Part shown: one piece after another, positions 8,675 to 19,145 of the stretch
Layout of the letters: each line of letters begins with the position of its first letter
Numbering within the stretch: the stretch's first letter is position 1
Origin: Stenotrophomonas humi
GTDB taxonomy: Bacteria; Pseudomonadota; Gammaproteobacteria; Xanthomonadales; Xanthomonadaceae
Direction: 5' to 3'
DNA length: 64,000 nt
NCBI RefSeq assembly: GCF_001431415.1
Contig: NZ_LDJI01000012.1
Span: 124,001-188,000, forward strand
Translations under genes and position numbers: made by a program
Notes under the pieces: model-generated
What the model was told of the DNA's origin: nothing
Database searches by the model: none
What the model saw: only the letters and a program-made list of their open reading frames with translations

Positions 8675-8690
8675 GTTGACCTGCGTCAAC
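8675..8690 (-). promoter_or_regulatory. FNR/CRP-type dyad upstream of the DUF4136 gene
   Basis: GTTGAC (8675-8680), CTGC, GTCAAC (8685-8690). The TTGAC-N4-GTCAA core resembles the FNR/ANR consensus TTGAT-N4-ATCAA. It lies 47 bases before the start codon. Binding by such a regulator is inference. Confidence 0.4.
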
Positions 8691-8736
8691 CGCCCGCCAC
8701 AGGCCGCCCGGAGGGCAAGCCTGCGGCCGGCAAAGG

Positions 8737-10698
<1,962 letters not shown>

Positions 10699-10738
10699 TC
10701 AACACGAGCCCATCATGGGCCCAGCGACTGCCGGCATA

Positions 10739-10825
10739 CGAAGCTTCCCTACGCCGGTATGAGCCGGATCAGGTTCGAAGGGTATGTCTCAACCGTGGTC
10801 AATTGACCGCGGTACCCCCGCTTCG
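10739..10825 (-). promoter_or_regulatory. TPP (THI element) riboswitch of thiC
   Basis: On the minus strand the conserved THI-box segments appear in order: CGAAGC closing stem, GGGGGTACC, TTGAGA, ACCCTTCGAACCTGATC, CGGCTCATACCGGCG, GGGAAGC and the closing GCTTCG (10739-10744). The P1 stem pairs 10820-10825 with 10739-10744. The aptamer binds thiamine pyrophosphate and represses the downstream thiC, whose ATG is 128 bases away. Confidence 0.95.
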
Positions 10826-11046
10826 GGCGGCATTAGATCACAAAGCAATGACAACAGCGCGATGCAGCGCGTCATGCTGTCCTAACGGAACCGTGACGTG
10901 CTGTTCAGTAAAATCAAGTGGCAGCATGTCGACTTGATTGTCCTCTGCCTTTCACCGGCCCTGTCCGGCTCGTGCCCGGATGTCGCCGGTTTCTTTGCAA
11001 GCCCAGGCTCGCCTCCCTCAATCCCTTTGATCGGAGAAGCTCCTTC

Positions 11047-12627
11047 ATGGTGTTTCGTATCTCAATCGCGCTGGTTGCCGTACTGGTGCTGATCGCCGGC
11101 CTTGCGCCCGGCCCCTTCAACGACGTGGTGCAGACCGCGCTGGTGCATGTCGTCCGTGGCGCCGGCTGGATGTATCTGTTGATCGTGTTCCTCACCCTGA
11201 CCTTTCTCGCCTACCTGGCGTTTGGCCGCTTCGGCAGCCTGCGCATTGGCGGCGAGGATGCCGAGCCGGATTTCTCCCGTGCCAGCTGGCTGTCGATGTT
11301 GTTCGCCGCGGGCATGGGCATCGGTCTGGTGTTCTGGGGCGCGGCCGAGCCGGTGTCGCATTTCGTCACCCCCCCGGAAGGGCTCACGCCGCTCAGCATG
11401 GATGCCGCACGCGCCTCGATGCGCTACGCCTTCTTCCACTGGGGGCTGCATCCGTGGGCAATCTATGCATTGATCGGGCTGGCGATGGCCTGGTTCCAGT
11501 ACAACCGCAATGGCCGCGGGCTGATCAGTGACATGCTGCAGCCGGTGATCGGCCGCCACCATCGTGGCTGGTTTGGCCAGATGGTGAACATCGCAGCGGT
11601 GGTGGCCACCGCCATCGGTGTCGCCACCACGCTTGGCTTCGGCACCATCCAGATTGCGGCGGGCCTGCACCGCGTGTTCGGCCTGACCAATGGCGTACCG
11701 TTGCAGCTGACCGTCATCGCAGTGGCGTTCGTGCTGTACATGCTCTCCACCACCAGCGGCGTGGACCGCGGCATCAAGTGGCTTTCCAACTTCAACCTGG
11801 CACTCGCCGCGCTGCTGCTGGCCGCGGTGCTGGTGCTCGGCCCCACCGGTTTCATCTTCGATACGTTCACCACCACGCTCGGCTCGTATCTCAACCAGCT
11901 GGTGACGATGAGCCTGCGCATGTCGCCGTTCTCCGGCAGCACCTGGGTGGCCGACTGGACGATTTTCTACTGGGCGTGGTGGATTGCATGGGCGCCATTC
12001 GTCGGCGCCTTCATCGCGCGTGTGTCGCGTGGCCGCAGCGTGCGCGAGTTCGTCGTGGGCGTGGTGCTGGCCCCGACCATGCTCGGCTTTCTGTGGTTCT
12101 CGGTATTCGGTGGCACGGCGTTGTGGGCGCAGCTGTTCGGCCACGTCGATCTGGTCCAGGCGCTGGGCAATGGCTATGAAACGGTGCTGTTCACGTTGTT
12201 CGACAGCCTGCCGGCCTCGCTGTTGCTGTCCGGGCTGGCACTGGTGCTGCTGGTGATCTTCTTCGTCACCTCGGCCGATTCGGCGGTGCTGGTGTTGGCC
12301 AGCATGTCAATCGACGAAGCGGGCGACCCGCCGCTGTCCCGCAAGCTGGTATGGGGCGTGGCGGTCGCATTGATCGCCGCCGTACTGCTGCTTGCCGGTG
12401 GACTGGAAGCGCTGCAGGGCATGATCACCATCGCTGCATTGCCGTTCGCACTGTTGATGCTGCTGGTGATGGTGTCGCTGTACCGGGTGCTGGATGCCGA
12501 ATACAACCGGCAGCGGCGCCTTGCGCAACGTACACGGCACATCATCGAGGCGTGGATCGAGCGCGAACAGGCCGCGCAGGAGGACGCGCGGGTTGAAGCT
12601 GAGCGGGTGGCTGGCGGTGATCGGTAG
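11047..12627 (+). CDS. BCCT-family betaine/choline/carnitine transporter
   Basis: 526 residues with about twelve transmembrane helices. The BCCT signatures are present: the glycine-rich GMGIGLVFWGAAEPVSHF, and the Trp-rich FYWAWWIAWAPFVGAFIARVSRGRSVREF in the eighth helix. These proteins import quaternary amines such as glycine betaine, choline or carnitine with Na+ or H+, for osmoprotection or as nutrients. The start at 11047 is set by GGAGAAG eight bases upstream; the longer frame from 10918 is leader DNA. The C-terminus is short and basic-acidic mixed (REQAAQEDARVEAERV), without the long osmosensing tail of BetP. It stands alone, divergent from the thiC riboswitch, and no bet genes are next to it, so the substrate is not fixed. 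Confidence 0.93.
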   Translation: MVFRISIALVAVLVLIAGLAPGPFNDVVQTALVHVVRGAGWMYLLIVFLTLTFLAYLAFGRFGSLRIGGEDAEPDFSRASWLSMLFAAGMGIGLVFWGAAEPVSHFVTPPEGLTPLSMDAARASMRYAFFHWGLHPWAIYALIGLAMAWFQYNRNGRGLISDMLQPVIGRHHRGWFGQMVNIAAVVATAIGVATTLGFGTIQIAAGLHRVFGLTNGVPLQLTVIAVAFVLYMLSTTSGVDRGIKWLSNFNLALAALLLAAVLVLGPTGFIFDTFTTTLGSYLNQLVTMSLRMSPFSGSTWVADWTIFYWAWWIAWAPFVGAFIARVSRGRSVREFVVGVVLAPTMLGFLWFSVFGGTALWAQLFGHVDLVQALGNGYETVLFTLFDSLPASLLLSGLALVLLVIFFVTSADSAVLVLASMSIDEAGDPPLSRKLVWGVAVALIAAVLLLAGGLEALQGMITIAALPFALLMLLVMVSLYRVLDAEYNRQRRLAQRTRHIIEAWIEREQAAQEDARVEAERVAGGDR

Positions 12628-12840
12628 CTTGGAAGCTGTTGGGGTCTGCCGGGAGGAAGCCAACGTAGAAGGCTCCCCCTCTCCCGCCCTTCCCTTCGCC
12701 GGTGGCTAAAAGCAGGCGGCGGAAAGCCGGCGGCAAAGGGACGGAGCAGGTGCTGCACGCGCGCCTGCTCTGCTCACTGGCTTGCGTCTCGCGCAGAGGA
12801 GGGCTGCGAAGAGGCGCTTGCGCCTACTCGTTCACGGCGA

Positions 12841-14550
12841 TCAATACCCCGCCGCCTGCCCATCCTTGCGGCTTTCCGAAGCACCGTAGTACACCCCGGT
12901 TTCCGGATCACGCTGGATCGCCTGATAGCCGCCGTAAGGGCCGTCGGCGAAAACCACGCGATGGCCCTTGCGCATCAGGCTGCGTACCGTTTCGTACGGG
13001 AAGCCGGTCTCCAGATTGACCTCGCCGCCATCGCGCATCGCGGTCGCCTGCCCGGTCGGTTCGGTGGAACCTTCGTGCTGGATGCGCGGCGCGTCGCCTG
13101 CCTCCTGCAGATTCATGCCGAAGTCCACCAAGTTCATCACGATCTGCGCATGCCCCTGCGGCTGCATCGCGCCGCCCATCACCCCGAAGCTCGCAAATGG
13201 TTGGCCGTCCTTGGTGATGAAGGCCGGGATGATCGTCTGGAACGGCCGCTTGCCCGGTGCATAACCGTTGGGGTGGCCCTTCTGCAGCACGAACATCTCA
13301 CCGCGATCCTGCAGGATGAAACCCAACCCCGGCGGCGCCATGCCGCTGCCCATGCCACGGTAGTTGGACTGGATCAACGACACCATCATGCCGTCGGCAT
13401 CGGCCACGGTCATGTAGATGGTGTCGCCCTCTTCCAGCTGCTTCGGCGTGCCCGGCTGCACTTCGTTCAACGCCTTGTCCATCGAGATCAACGCGCGGCG
13501 CTGGGTCGCGTACTCCCTGGAGATCAATCGCTGCACCGGTGCCGGTGAAAACGCGGGATCGGCATAGAAGCGCGCACGATCGGCGAATGCCAGCTTCTTG
13601 GCCTCGACGAACAGATGCACATGCTCGGCCGAGCCGAACGGGATCTTCGAGAAGTCGTAGCCTTCAAGGATGTTGAGGATCTGCAGCGCGGCGATACCCT
13701 GGCTGTTGGGCGGCAGCTCCCACACATCGTAGCCACGGTAGTTGCTGCTCACCGGCTCCACCCATTCGCCCTGATGCGCGGCCATGTCCTCATAGCTGAG
13801 ATAACCGCCATTGGCCCGGAAGAAGGTGTCGATGGTGTGGGCGATCTCACCTTTGTAGAACGCATCGCGGCCGCCGTCGGCGATCTTCTGCAGGGTGTCG
13901 GCCAGGTTGGGGTTGCGCCACATCTCACCCTTGCGCGGTGCACGGCCCTCAATGGTGAACTGCGCCTTGAAGCCCGGCTGCGGCGACAACTTCGGCACCG
14001 AGCGATCCCAGTAGTAGGCAATCACCTCGGCCACCGGATGACCTTCGCGTGCGTAGCGGATGGCCGGGGCCAGGTTGTCGGCCATTGGCCTGCGCCCAAA
14101 GCGTTCGTGCAGCGCAAACCAGCCATCCACCGCACCGGGCACCGACACCGGCAGTGGCCCGGTGGCCGGAATTTCCTTCAGGCCACGGCGCTGGAGTTCG
14201 GCCAGCGTCAGCGACCGTGGCGAGCGACCCGAGCCGTTGTAGCCATGCAGCTTCTGCGTCTTCGGGTCCCAGACGATCGCGAACAGGTCTCCGCCAACAC
14301 CATTGCCGGTGGGCTCCATCAAGCCCAGCGCGGCATTGGCGGCTATGGCCGCATCCACTGCGGAGCCGCCAGCCTTCATCACATCCAGTGCAATCTGCGT
14401 GGCCAATGGTTGCGAGGTGGCAGCCATCGCATGCGGCGCGATCACCTCCGAGCGGGTAGCGAATTCGTGGCCGGTGATTCGATCGGCAGCCTGGGCAGGC
14501 AGCAACGGGATGCCGGCGAGCAGGAGCAGGAGCGGAGTCGTACGCAGCAT
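12841..14550 (-). CDS. ggt: Periplasmic gamma-glutamyltransferase
   Basis: 569 residues starting with a signal peptide (TTPLLLLLAGIPLLPAQAA). The enzyme removes or transfers the gamma-glutamyl group of glutathione and related peptides in the periplasm and matures by cutting itself into large and small subunits. The processing site is GDTIYMTVAD, with Thr377 as the new N-terminal nucleophile of the small subunit; SNYRGMGSGM, FILQDRGEMF and GGAMQPQGHAQ are small-subunit landmarks, and NGVGGDLFAIV is in the large one. Ggt signature residues are intact, so it should be active. It stands alone: a BCCT transporter lies convergently downstream and a BTAD regulator 170 bases upstream on the same strand. 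Confidence 0.95.
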   Translation of the reverse strand: MLRTTPLLLLLAGIPLLPAQAADRITGHEFATRSEVIAPHAMAATSQPLATQIALDVMKAGGSAVDAAIAANAALGLMEPTGNGVGGDLFAIVWDPKTQKLHGYNGSGRSPRSLTLAELQRRGLKEIPATGPLPVSVPGAVDGWFALHERFGRRPMADNLAPAIRYAREGHPVAEVIAYYWDRSVPKLSPQPGFKAQFTIEGRAPRKGEMWRNPNLADTLQKIADGGRDAFYKGEIAHTIDTFFRANGGYLSYEDMAAHQGEWVEPVSSNYRGYDVWELPPNSQGIAALQILNILEGYDFSKIPFGSAEHVHLFVEAKKLAFADRARFYADPAFSPAPVQRLISREYATQRRALISMDKALNEVQPGTPKQLEEGDTIYMTVADADGMMVSLIQSNYRGMGSGMAPPGLGFILQDRGEMFVLQKGHPNGYAPGKRPFQTIIPAFITKDGQPFASFGVMGGAMQPQGHAQIVMNLVDFGMNLQEAGDAPRIQHEGSTEPTGQATAMRDGGEVNLETGFPYETVRSLMRKGHRVVFADGPYGGYQAIQRDPETGVYYGASESRKDGQAAGY

Positions 14551-14720
14551 GAGGCGAACCTGACAGGGACTTCCCCGAAAGATAGCTCATGCCCCGACCC
14601 CGGCCCCATCCTTTGGCAGCGAGCCGGAACTGGACTACGCCTTTCTGCCTGATGCGCAGGTGCACGGTCCCTCACACCGGTCACGTCTGCCGGGCCTCGC
14701 TGCTGATAGACGACGCCCCC

Positions 14721-15548
14721 TCAAGCGGAAGCCGACCTCACCAACGCCGGCGGCTGTGGCTGTGGCTGTGGCTGTGAAGAAGCGTGGATCTGTGCCAGCA
14801 ACTCCCGGGTCTCCACCGCCGTGTCCAGACCCAGTTCCTCGCGCAGCAAGGCCTCGAAGCGGTAATAAACGTGGGATGCCGAAGCCGGCATGCCGATACC
14901 TGCATGCGCACGCATCATCCGGCGCGCATGCGCCTCGCTCCACGGATCACGTTCGACCAGCGCACGTGCCAGCACCACGGCGTGCTCCCACTCGCCTGCC
15001 TCCAATGACTCGTCGCAACACCGCTCGGTCGCGTCCACCAGCTGCCGCTCCATTTCCTGGCGTGTGGTCTCCAACCAGCTGAGGAAGTCCACTCCCCCCA
15101 GATCCTCCATGTCGTCGAGGAAGTTGCGCTGCTCAGGCAACATCTGCAGCAGCCGGCAAGGCGCGCTCCGCACCAGATCGATGTCGAACATCGGCTGCGC
15201 GTCGCGCATCAGTCCGACCCGGGTGCGTTCGATGCACAGCACGCCAGCCCCCAGTTCCTGGCTGCAATAGCGATTGAGATTGCTCAGCACCTGGCGCAGA
15301 TTGGTCAGCGCACTGGTCTCGCCCAGCCCCGGCCAGAACAGGGTCGCCAGCATCGTGCGTGAATGCAGTCGATTGGATTCAACCGCCAGATAGCCCAGCA
15401 GCGCCCAGCCCTTGCGATAGATCAGGGGAACCGGCAGCCCCTCGTTGCGCCCCATCAACTGCACCAGTTGCCGGCCCGGGCCCGCGCCCGACCATTCACA
15501 ACCGCCCTTCGACGTCACAGCCATTTTCAGTTCCGATATCAGCGCCAT
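14721..15548 (-). CDS. BTAD (SARP-type) transcriptional regulator
   Basis: About 275 residues. The C-terminal half is a bacterial transcriptional activator domain: DFLSWLETTRQEMERQLVDATERCC, then AVVLARALVERDPWSEAHARRMMRAHAG and ASHVYYRFEALLREELGLD. The N-terminal part looks like the matching winged helix (KGWALLGYLAVESNRLHSRTMLATLFWPG, then ALTNLRQVLSNLNR). Such proteins are best known from actinobacteria (SARP family) but also occur in proteobacteria. The tail is a QPQPQPQPP run encoded by four GGCTGT repeats. The start is not certain: ATG 15548 or ATG 15524, with TTG 15575 giving the longest form. Target genes are unknown; the ilv-leu operon begins divergently 230 bases away. Confidence 0.75.
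   Translation of the reverse strand: MALISELKMAVTSKGGCEWSGAGPGRQLVQLMGRNEGLPVPLIYRKGWALLGYLAVESNRLHSRTMLATLFWPGLGETSALTNLRQVLSNLNRYCSQELGAGVLCIERTRVGLMRDAQPMFDIDLVRSAPCRLLQMLPEQRNFLDDMEDLGGVDFLSWLETTRQEMERQLVDATERCCDESLEAGEWEHAVVLARALVERDPWSEAHARRMMRAHAGIGMPASASHVYYRFEALLREELGLDTAVETRELLAQIHASSQPQPQPQPPALVRSASA
14752..14775 (-). repeat. Four tandem GGCTGT hexamers in the BTAD gene tail
   Basis: Four exact copies of GGCTGT (plus strand) encode the Gln-Pro repeat at the C-terminus of the BTAD regulator. Slippage would change the tail by two residues per unit without a frameshift. Confidence 0.85.
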
Positions 15549-15775
15549 GAAAGCCCCCGCCCTGGACCGCGCCAAAGCAGCCCTCTATCTGACAAACCGT
15601 TGAAAGCGACGAGATCCCATCACCGATTGCCGGATTGCTCTGAAAATCAGGCTTCCGGCGCTGTTTTCCGCGCAATGTGGCCGCCGCGCTCCCCCGGGGC
15701 CGCTAGGTTTCAGTCGCAACCAAGCCGCTGCAATGCGGCTTGCGAAGGATTTCCTGACAATCACACCTGCAAGCG

Positions 15776-15806
15776 TTGACAGGCCCATCGCGCAGATGGT
15801 TATCTC
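15776..15806 (+). promoter_or_regulatory. Probable promoter of the ilv-leu operon
   Basis: A perfect TTGACA (15776-15781) precedes the ilv leader. The -10 is weak; TATCTC (15801-15806, spacer 19) is the best candidate. It would place the start of transcription at or next to the leader-peptide ATG (15813). Confidence 0.5.
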
Positions 15807-15812
15807 GACCTC

Positions 15813-15932
15813 ATGTTGCAACGCCACAACACCACCGCCCGCCTGACTTCGACCCCGGCCTCCGCCGCGGCGTCGCTGCTTGTACTCGTACTTATTACCG
15901 AGCCAACAGGTGCGGGGCGAACTGGCGCGTAA
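15813..15932 (+). CDS. ilvL: ilv operon leader peptide (attenuator)
   Basis: A 39-residue frame carries seven branched-chain codons in a row, LLVLVLI at residues 22-28 (15876-15896). After the first CTG they use CTT, GTA, CTC, GTA, CTT and ATT, most of them uncommon in this high-GC DNA. It stops 27 bases before a terminator, and ilvC follows. This is the classical layout of a leader peptide whose stalled translation on scarce Leu, Val or Ile-tRNA blocks termination. The segment GGTGCGGGG (15909-15917) repeats exactly the 3' arm of the terminator, so it can pair with the 5' arm as antiterminator. No Shine-Dalgarno sequence precedes the ATG; with the promoter above, the messenger could be leaderless. 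It is too short for usual gene finders. Confidence 0.85.
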   Translation: MLQRHNTTARLTSTPASAAASLLVLVLITEPTGAGRTGA

Positions 15933-15959
15933 CAGAACAACAGCCAGATTCGATAAAAG

Positions 15960-15989
15960 ACCCCGCGCCGACCCCGGTGCGGGGTTTTT
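15960..15989 (+). terminator. ilv attenuator terminator
   Basis: ACCCCGCGCCG (15960-15970) pairs over 11 bp with CGGTGCGGGGT (15975-15985), loop ACCC, followed by a run of T to 15989. The 3' arm sequence is duplicated at 15909-15917 inside the leader frame, giving the alternative antiterminator pairing. Confidence 0.9.
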
Positions 15990-16110
15990 CGTTTCCAGCC
16001 TCTATTTCATCTGAAACCATGTTCTCAAATCACACCACCATGCTGAAAACTCCGTCCGGCAATGCCCCGCGCAGCGCGTCGGCGTGCATGGTGTTTGCCC
16101 TGCCCCACCC

Positions 16111-16147
16111 GGCCGACGCGTCCTGACGCGACGGCCGTTTTTCTTTT
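16111..16147 (+). terminator. Second terminator-like hairpin before ilvC
   Basis: GGCCG-A-CGCGT (16111-16121) pairs with ACGCG-A-CGGCC (16126-16136), loop CCTG, then GTTTTTCTTTT. It stands 23 bases before the ilvC start. A 35-codon frame (16019-16126) ends inside the hairpin loop. Confidence 0.65.
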
Positions 16148-16169
16148 CACTGCAAGGAATCGAGACACC

Positions 16170-17144
16170 ATGAGCACCAACGAACTGCCCCAGATCAAAA
16201 TCGCCGTCGTCGGTTACGGCAGCCAGGGCCGCGCCCATGCACTGAATCTGCGTGAGTCTGGTTTTGATGTCGTGGTCGGCCTGCGTGCCGGCGGCCCCAC
16301 CGAGGTCAAGGCCCAGGCCGACGGCTTCACCGTCAAGGCACCTGCCGAAGCCGTGAAAGACGCCGACCTGGTCGCCGTACTGACCCCGGACATGGTGCAG
16401 AAGAAGCTGTACAACGAAGTGCTGGCCCCGAACATGAAGCAGGGCGCCTGCCTGCTGTTCGCGCACGGCCTGAACGTGCATTTCGGCATGATCGAGCCGC
16501 GCGCCGACCTGGACGTGGTGCTGGTTGCACCCAAGGGCCCGGGCGCACTGGTACGCCGCGAGTATGAAATCGGCCGCGGCGTGCCGTGCATCTACGCGGT
16601 CTACCAGGACAAGAGCGGCAAGGCCGAGCAGTTCGCGCTGGCCTATGCGGCTGGCCTGGGCGGCGCCCGCGCCAACATCATCAAGACCACCTTCAAGGAA
16701 GAGACCGAAACCGATCTGTTCGGCGAGCAGGCCGTGCTGTGCGGTGGCGCTTCCTCGCTGGTCCAGGCCGGCTTTGAAACCCTGGTGGAGGCCGGTTACC
16801 AGCCGGAAATCGCTTACTACGAAGTGCTGCACGAACTGAAGCTGATCGTCGACCTGTTCTACGAAGGCGGCATCACCCGCATGCTGGAGTTCATCTCCGA
16901 GACCGCGCAGTACGGCGATTTCGTCAGCGGCCCGCGTGTCATCGATGCCTCGGTGAAGGCACGCATGAAGGACGTGCTGACCGACATCCAGAACGGCACC
17001 TTCACCAAGAACTGGGAAGCCGAGTACGAAGCCGGCCTGCCCAACTACAAGAAGTTCCAGCAGGCCGACAAGGAACATCCGATCGAAAAGGTTGGCAAGG
17101 AACTGCGCGCCAAGATGGTTTGGCTGCAAGGTCAGACTGCGTAA
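16170..17144 (+). CDS. ilvC: Ketol-acid reductoisomerase
   Basis: 324 residues, class I (short) form. It catalyses the NADPH-dependent rearrangement and reduction of acetolactate and acetohydroxybutyrate, the second common step of valine and isoleucine synthesis. The Rossmann nucleotide site is [13 protein letters not shown] near residue 15, and the C-terminal knotted domain carries the Mg2+ and substrate residues ([50 protein letters not shown]). The first ATG in good context is 16170, with AAGGA upstream; the longer frame from 16062 reads through a terminator hairpin and is rejected. It is the first structural gene of an operon behind an attenuator; ilvG starts 38 bases downstream. Confidence 0.98.
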   Translation: MSTNELPQIKIAVVGYGSQGRAHALNLRESGFDVVVGLRAGGPTEVKAQADGFTVKAPAEAVKDADLVAVLTPDMVQKKLYNEVLAPNMKQGACLLFAHGLNVHFGMIEPRADLDVVLVAPKGPGALVRREYEIGRGVPCIYAVYQDKSGKAEQFALAYAAGLGGARANIIKTTFKEETETDLFGEQAVLCGGASSLVQAGFETLVEAGYQPEIAYYEVLHELKLIVDLFYEGGITRMLEFISETAQYGDFVSGPRVIDASVKARMKDVLTDIQNGTFTKNWEAEYEAGLPNYKKFQQADKEHPIEKVGKELRAKMVWLQGQTA

Positions 17145-17182
17145 TCCGCGGTCCCCCACCCGCAACTGGCAAAGGTCGCTGC

Positions 17183-18910
17183 ATGAACACTTCCACCCCC
17201 GGTGCGCCCCGTAACGGCGCACGCTGGCTGACGCAGGCTCTGGAAGCCGAAGGCGTGCAAACGCTGTTCGGCTACCCGGGCGGCACCATCATGCCGTTCT
17301 ACGACGCATTGGTGGACTCCAGCCTCAAGCACATCCTGGTACGACACGAGCAGGGCGCGGCGCTTGCCGCCAATGGTTATGCCCGCGCAAGCGGCAAGGT
17401 AGGCGTATGCGTGGCCACCTCCGGCCCGGGTGCATCCAACCTGGTCACCGGCATTGCCGACGCCATGCTCGATTCGGTACCGATGGTGTGCCTGACCGGC
17501 CAGGTCGCTACCCCGCTGCTGGGTACCGATGCGTTCCAGGAACTGGATGTGTTCGGCATGACCATGCCGATCGTCAAGCACAGCTGGTTGGTACGCAGCG
17601 TTGATGAGCTGCCACACGTGGTTGCCGAAGCCTTCCGTGTCGCCCGCGAAGGGCGGCCCGGCCCGGTGCTGATCGACCTGCCCAAGGACGTGCAGCTGGG
17701 CGATGCCTCGCACCTGCCCGAGCATGTGCCGGCCTCGGTGGATCCGGTGCCTGCACCTTCTGCCGAACGCCTGGCTGCTGCGGTCGAGATGATTGCTTCC
17801 GCCGAAAAGCCGGTCATCTACGGCGGTGGCGGCATCGGTCTGGCCGATGCGGTTGGCGAGTTCCACCACTTCGTCGAAGCCTCCGGCATTCCGACCGTGC
17901 TGACCCTGCGTGGCCTGGGTGCATTGCCGGCCAATCATCCGCAGTACCTGGGCATGCTGGGCATGCACGGCACCCGCGCCGCCAACATGGCAGTGCAGGA
18001 GTCGGACCTGCTGATCGTGGTCGGCGCCCGTTTCGATGACCGCGCCACCGGCAAGCTGGCCGAGTTCGCGCCGTTCGCCCGCGTCATCCATCTGGATGCC
18101 GATGCCTACGAGATCTCCAAGCTGCGCGCCGTCGATATCGCCATCCCCGGCAACGTCAAGACCGGCCTGCAGGCACTGACCAGCATCCGCAGCAGCTGCA
18201 ACAGCTGGCGTGCACGTTGTGCCGCCAATCGTGAAAAGTTCGCCGCACGCTACGACGCCCCCGGTCATGACATCTACGCCCCGGCGCTGCTGAAGCGGCT
18301 GAGCGAAGTGGCACCGCCGGATACCGTCATCGCCTGCGATGTCGGTCAGCACCAGATGTGGGTGGCCCAGCACTGCCGCTTCAACCACCCCCGTAACCAC
18401 CTGACCTCCGGCGCGCTGGGCACGATGGGCTTCGGCCTGCCGGCAGCGATGGGCGCGCAGTTTGCCTGCCCGGACCGCACCGTGGTGCTGGTCTCCGGTG
18501 ACGGCAGCTTCATGATGAACGTGCAGGAGCTGGCCACCATTGCCCGCTGTCGCCTGCCGGTGAAGATCGTGCTGCTGGACAACTCCTCGCTGGGCATGGT
18601 CCGCCAGTGGCAGGAGCTGTTCTTCGCCGAGCGTTACAGCGAGATCGACCTGTCCGACAACCCGGATTTCGCCGCGCTGGTGCAGGTGTTCGGCATTCCC
18701 GCCACCCGCATCACCCAGCGTGCGCAGGTTGAGGATGCCCTGGCCGCCATGCTGGATACACCCGGCCCGGCATTCCTGCATGTCTCCATCGACGCACGTG
18801 CCAACGTGTGGCCGCTGGTGCCACCCAACAACGCCAACAGCACCATGCTGGACAGCAACCCAGCCCATGCCAAGGCAGCGCAGGAGAGTTCCAATGCAAT
18901 ACCGGCTTGA
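17183..18910 (+). CDS. ilvG: Acetolactate synthase large (catalytic) subunit
   Basis: 575 residues. The ThDP- and FAD-dependent enzyme condenses pyruvate with pyruvate or 2-oxobutyrate. The N-terminal ThDP domain holds the catalytic glutamate (RHEQGAALAANGYARASGK), the middle domain the FAD/nucleotide part, and the C-terminal domain the GDGSFMMNVQELATIARCRLPVKIVLLDN thiamine-binding stretch. ATG 17183 follows AAAGGT at seven bases. The last 17 bases overlap ilvM, so the two subunits are translationally coupled. Pairing with a short ACT-domain subunit of the IlvM type suggests isozyme II (IlvGM) rather than IlvBN or IlvIH. Confidence 0.96.
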   Translation: MNTSTPGAPRNGARWLTQALEAEGVQTLFGYPGGTIMPFYDALVDSSLKHILVRHEQGAALAANGYARASGKVGVCVATSGPGASNLVTGIADAMLDSVPMVCLTGQVATPLLGTDAFQELDVFGMTMPIVKHSWLVRSVDELPHVVAEAFRVAREGRPGPVLIDLPKDVQLGDASHLPEHVPASVDPVPAPSAERLAAAVEMIASAEKPVIYGGGGIGLADAVGEFHHFVEASGIPTVLTLRGLGALPANHPQYLGMLGMHGTRAANMAVQESDLLIVVGARFDDRATGKLAEFAPFARVIHLDADAYEISKLRAVDIAIPGNVKTGLQALTSIRSSCNSWRARCAANREKFAARYDAPGHDIYAPALLKRLSEVAPPDTVIACDVGQHQMWVAQHCRFNHPRNHLTSGALGTMGFGLPAAMGAQFACPDRTVVLVSGDGSFMMNVQELATIARCRLPVKIVLLDNSSLGMVRQWQELFFAERYSEIDLSDNPDFAALVQVFGIPATRITQRAQVEDALAAMLDTPGPAFLHVSIDARANVWPLVPPNNANSTMLDSNPAHAKAAQESSNAIPA

Positions 18911-19145
18911 CCTGGTGCTGAAGCCTGCCGAAGGCGCGCTGGTGCGCGTGATCGGCATGGTCGAACGGCGCGGCTTTGCCCCCAGCAACATCGCCGGCAA
19001 CCGCAATGCCGACGATGCAGGCCGCTGGCACGTGCAGATGGACATCCATGGCACGCGCCCGCCGGAAACGCTGTGCCACCAGCTGCAGAAAGTCTACGAC
19101 TGCGAATCCGTGCGACTGGTACCGGTAGCAGGTGCCAGCGTATGA
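18894..19145 (+). CDS. ilvM: Acetolactate synthase small (ACT) subunit
   Basis: 83 residues, a single ACT domain (DLVLKPAEGALVRVIGMVERRGFAPSNIA, then GRWHVQMDIHG and LCHQLQKVYDCESVRLV), the length of IlvM. It supports activity of the catalytic subunit and, in some isozymes, feedback control. It overlaps the ilvG end by 17 bases, with GGAGAG six bases ahead of its ATG. The stop codon TGA overlaps an ATGA that opens a 40-codon frame leading up to ilvA. Confidence 0.93.
   Translation: MQYRLDLVLKPAEGALVRVIGMVERRGFAPSNIAGNRNADDAGRWHVQMDIHGTRPPETLCHQLQKVYDCESVRLVPVAGASV

Noticed and set aside
16062..16169. N-terminal extension of ilvC
   Set aside because: The frame crosses a terminator hairpin and lacks homology; ATG 16170 has a ribosome site and the family N-terminus.
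17132..19054. 640-codon minus-strand frame opposite ilvG/ilvM
   Set aside because: Antisense shadow of acetolactate synthase; composition rich in His/Gln/Gly typical of such frames.
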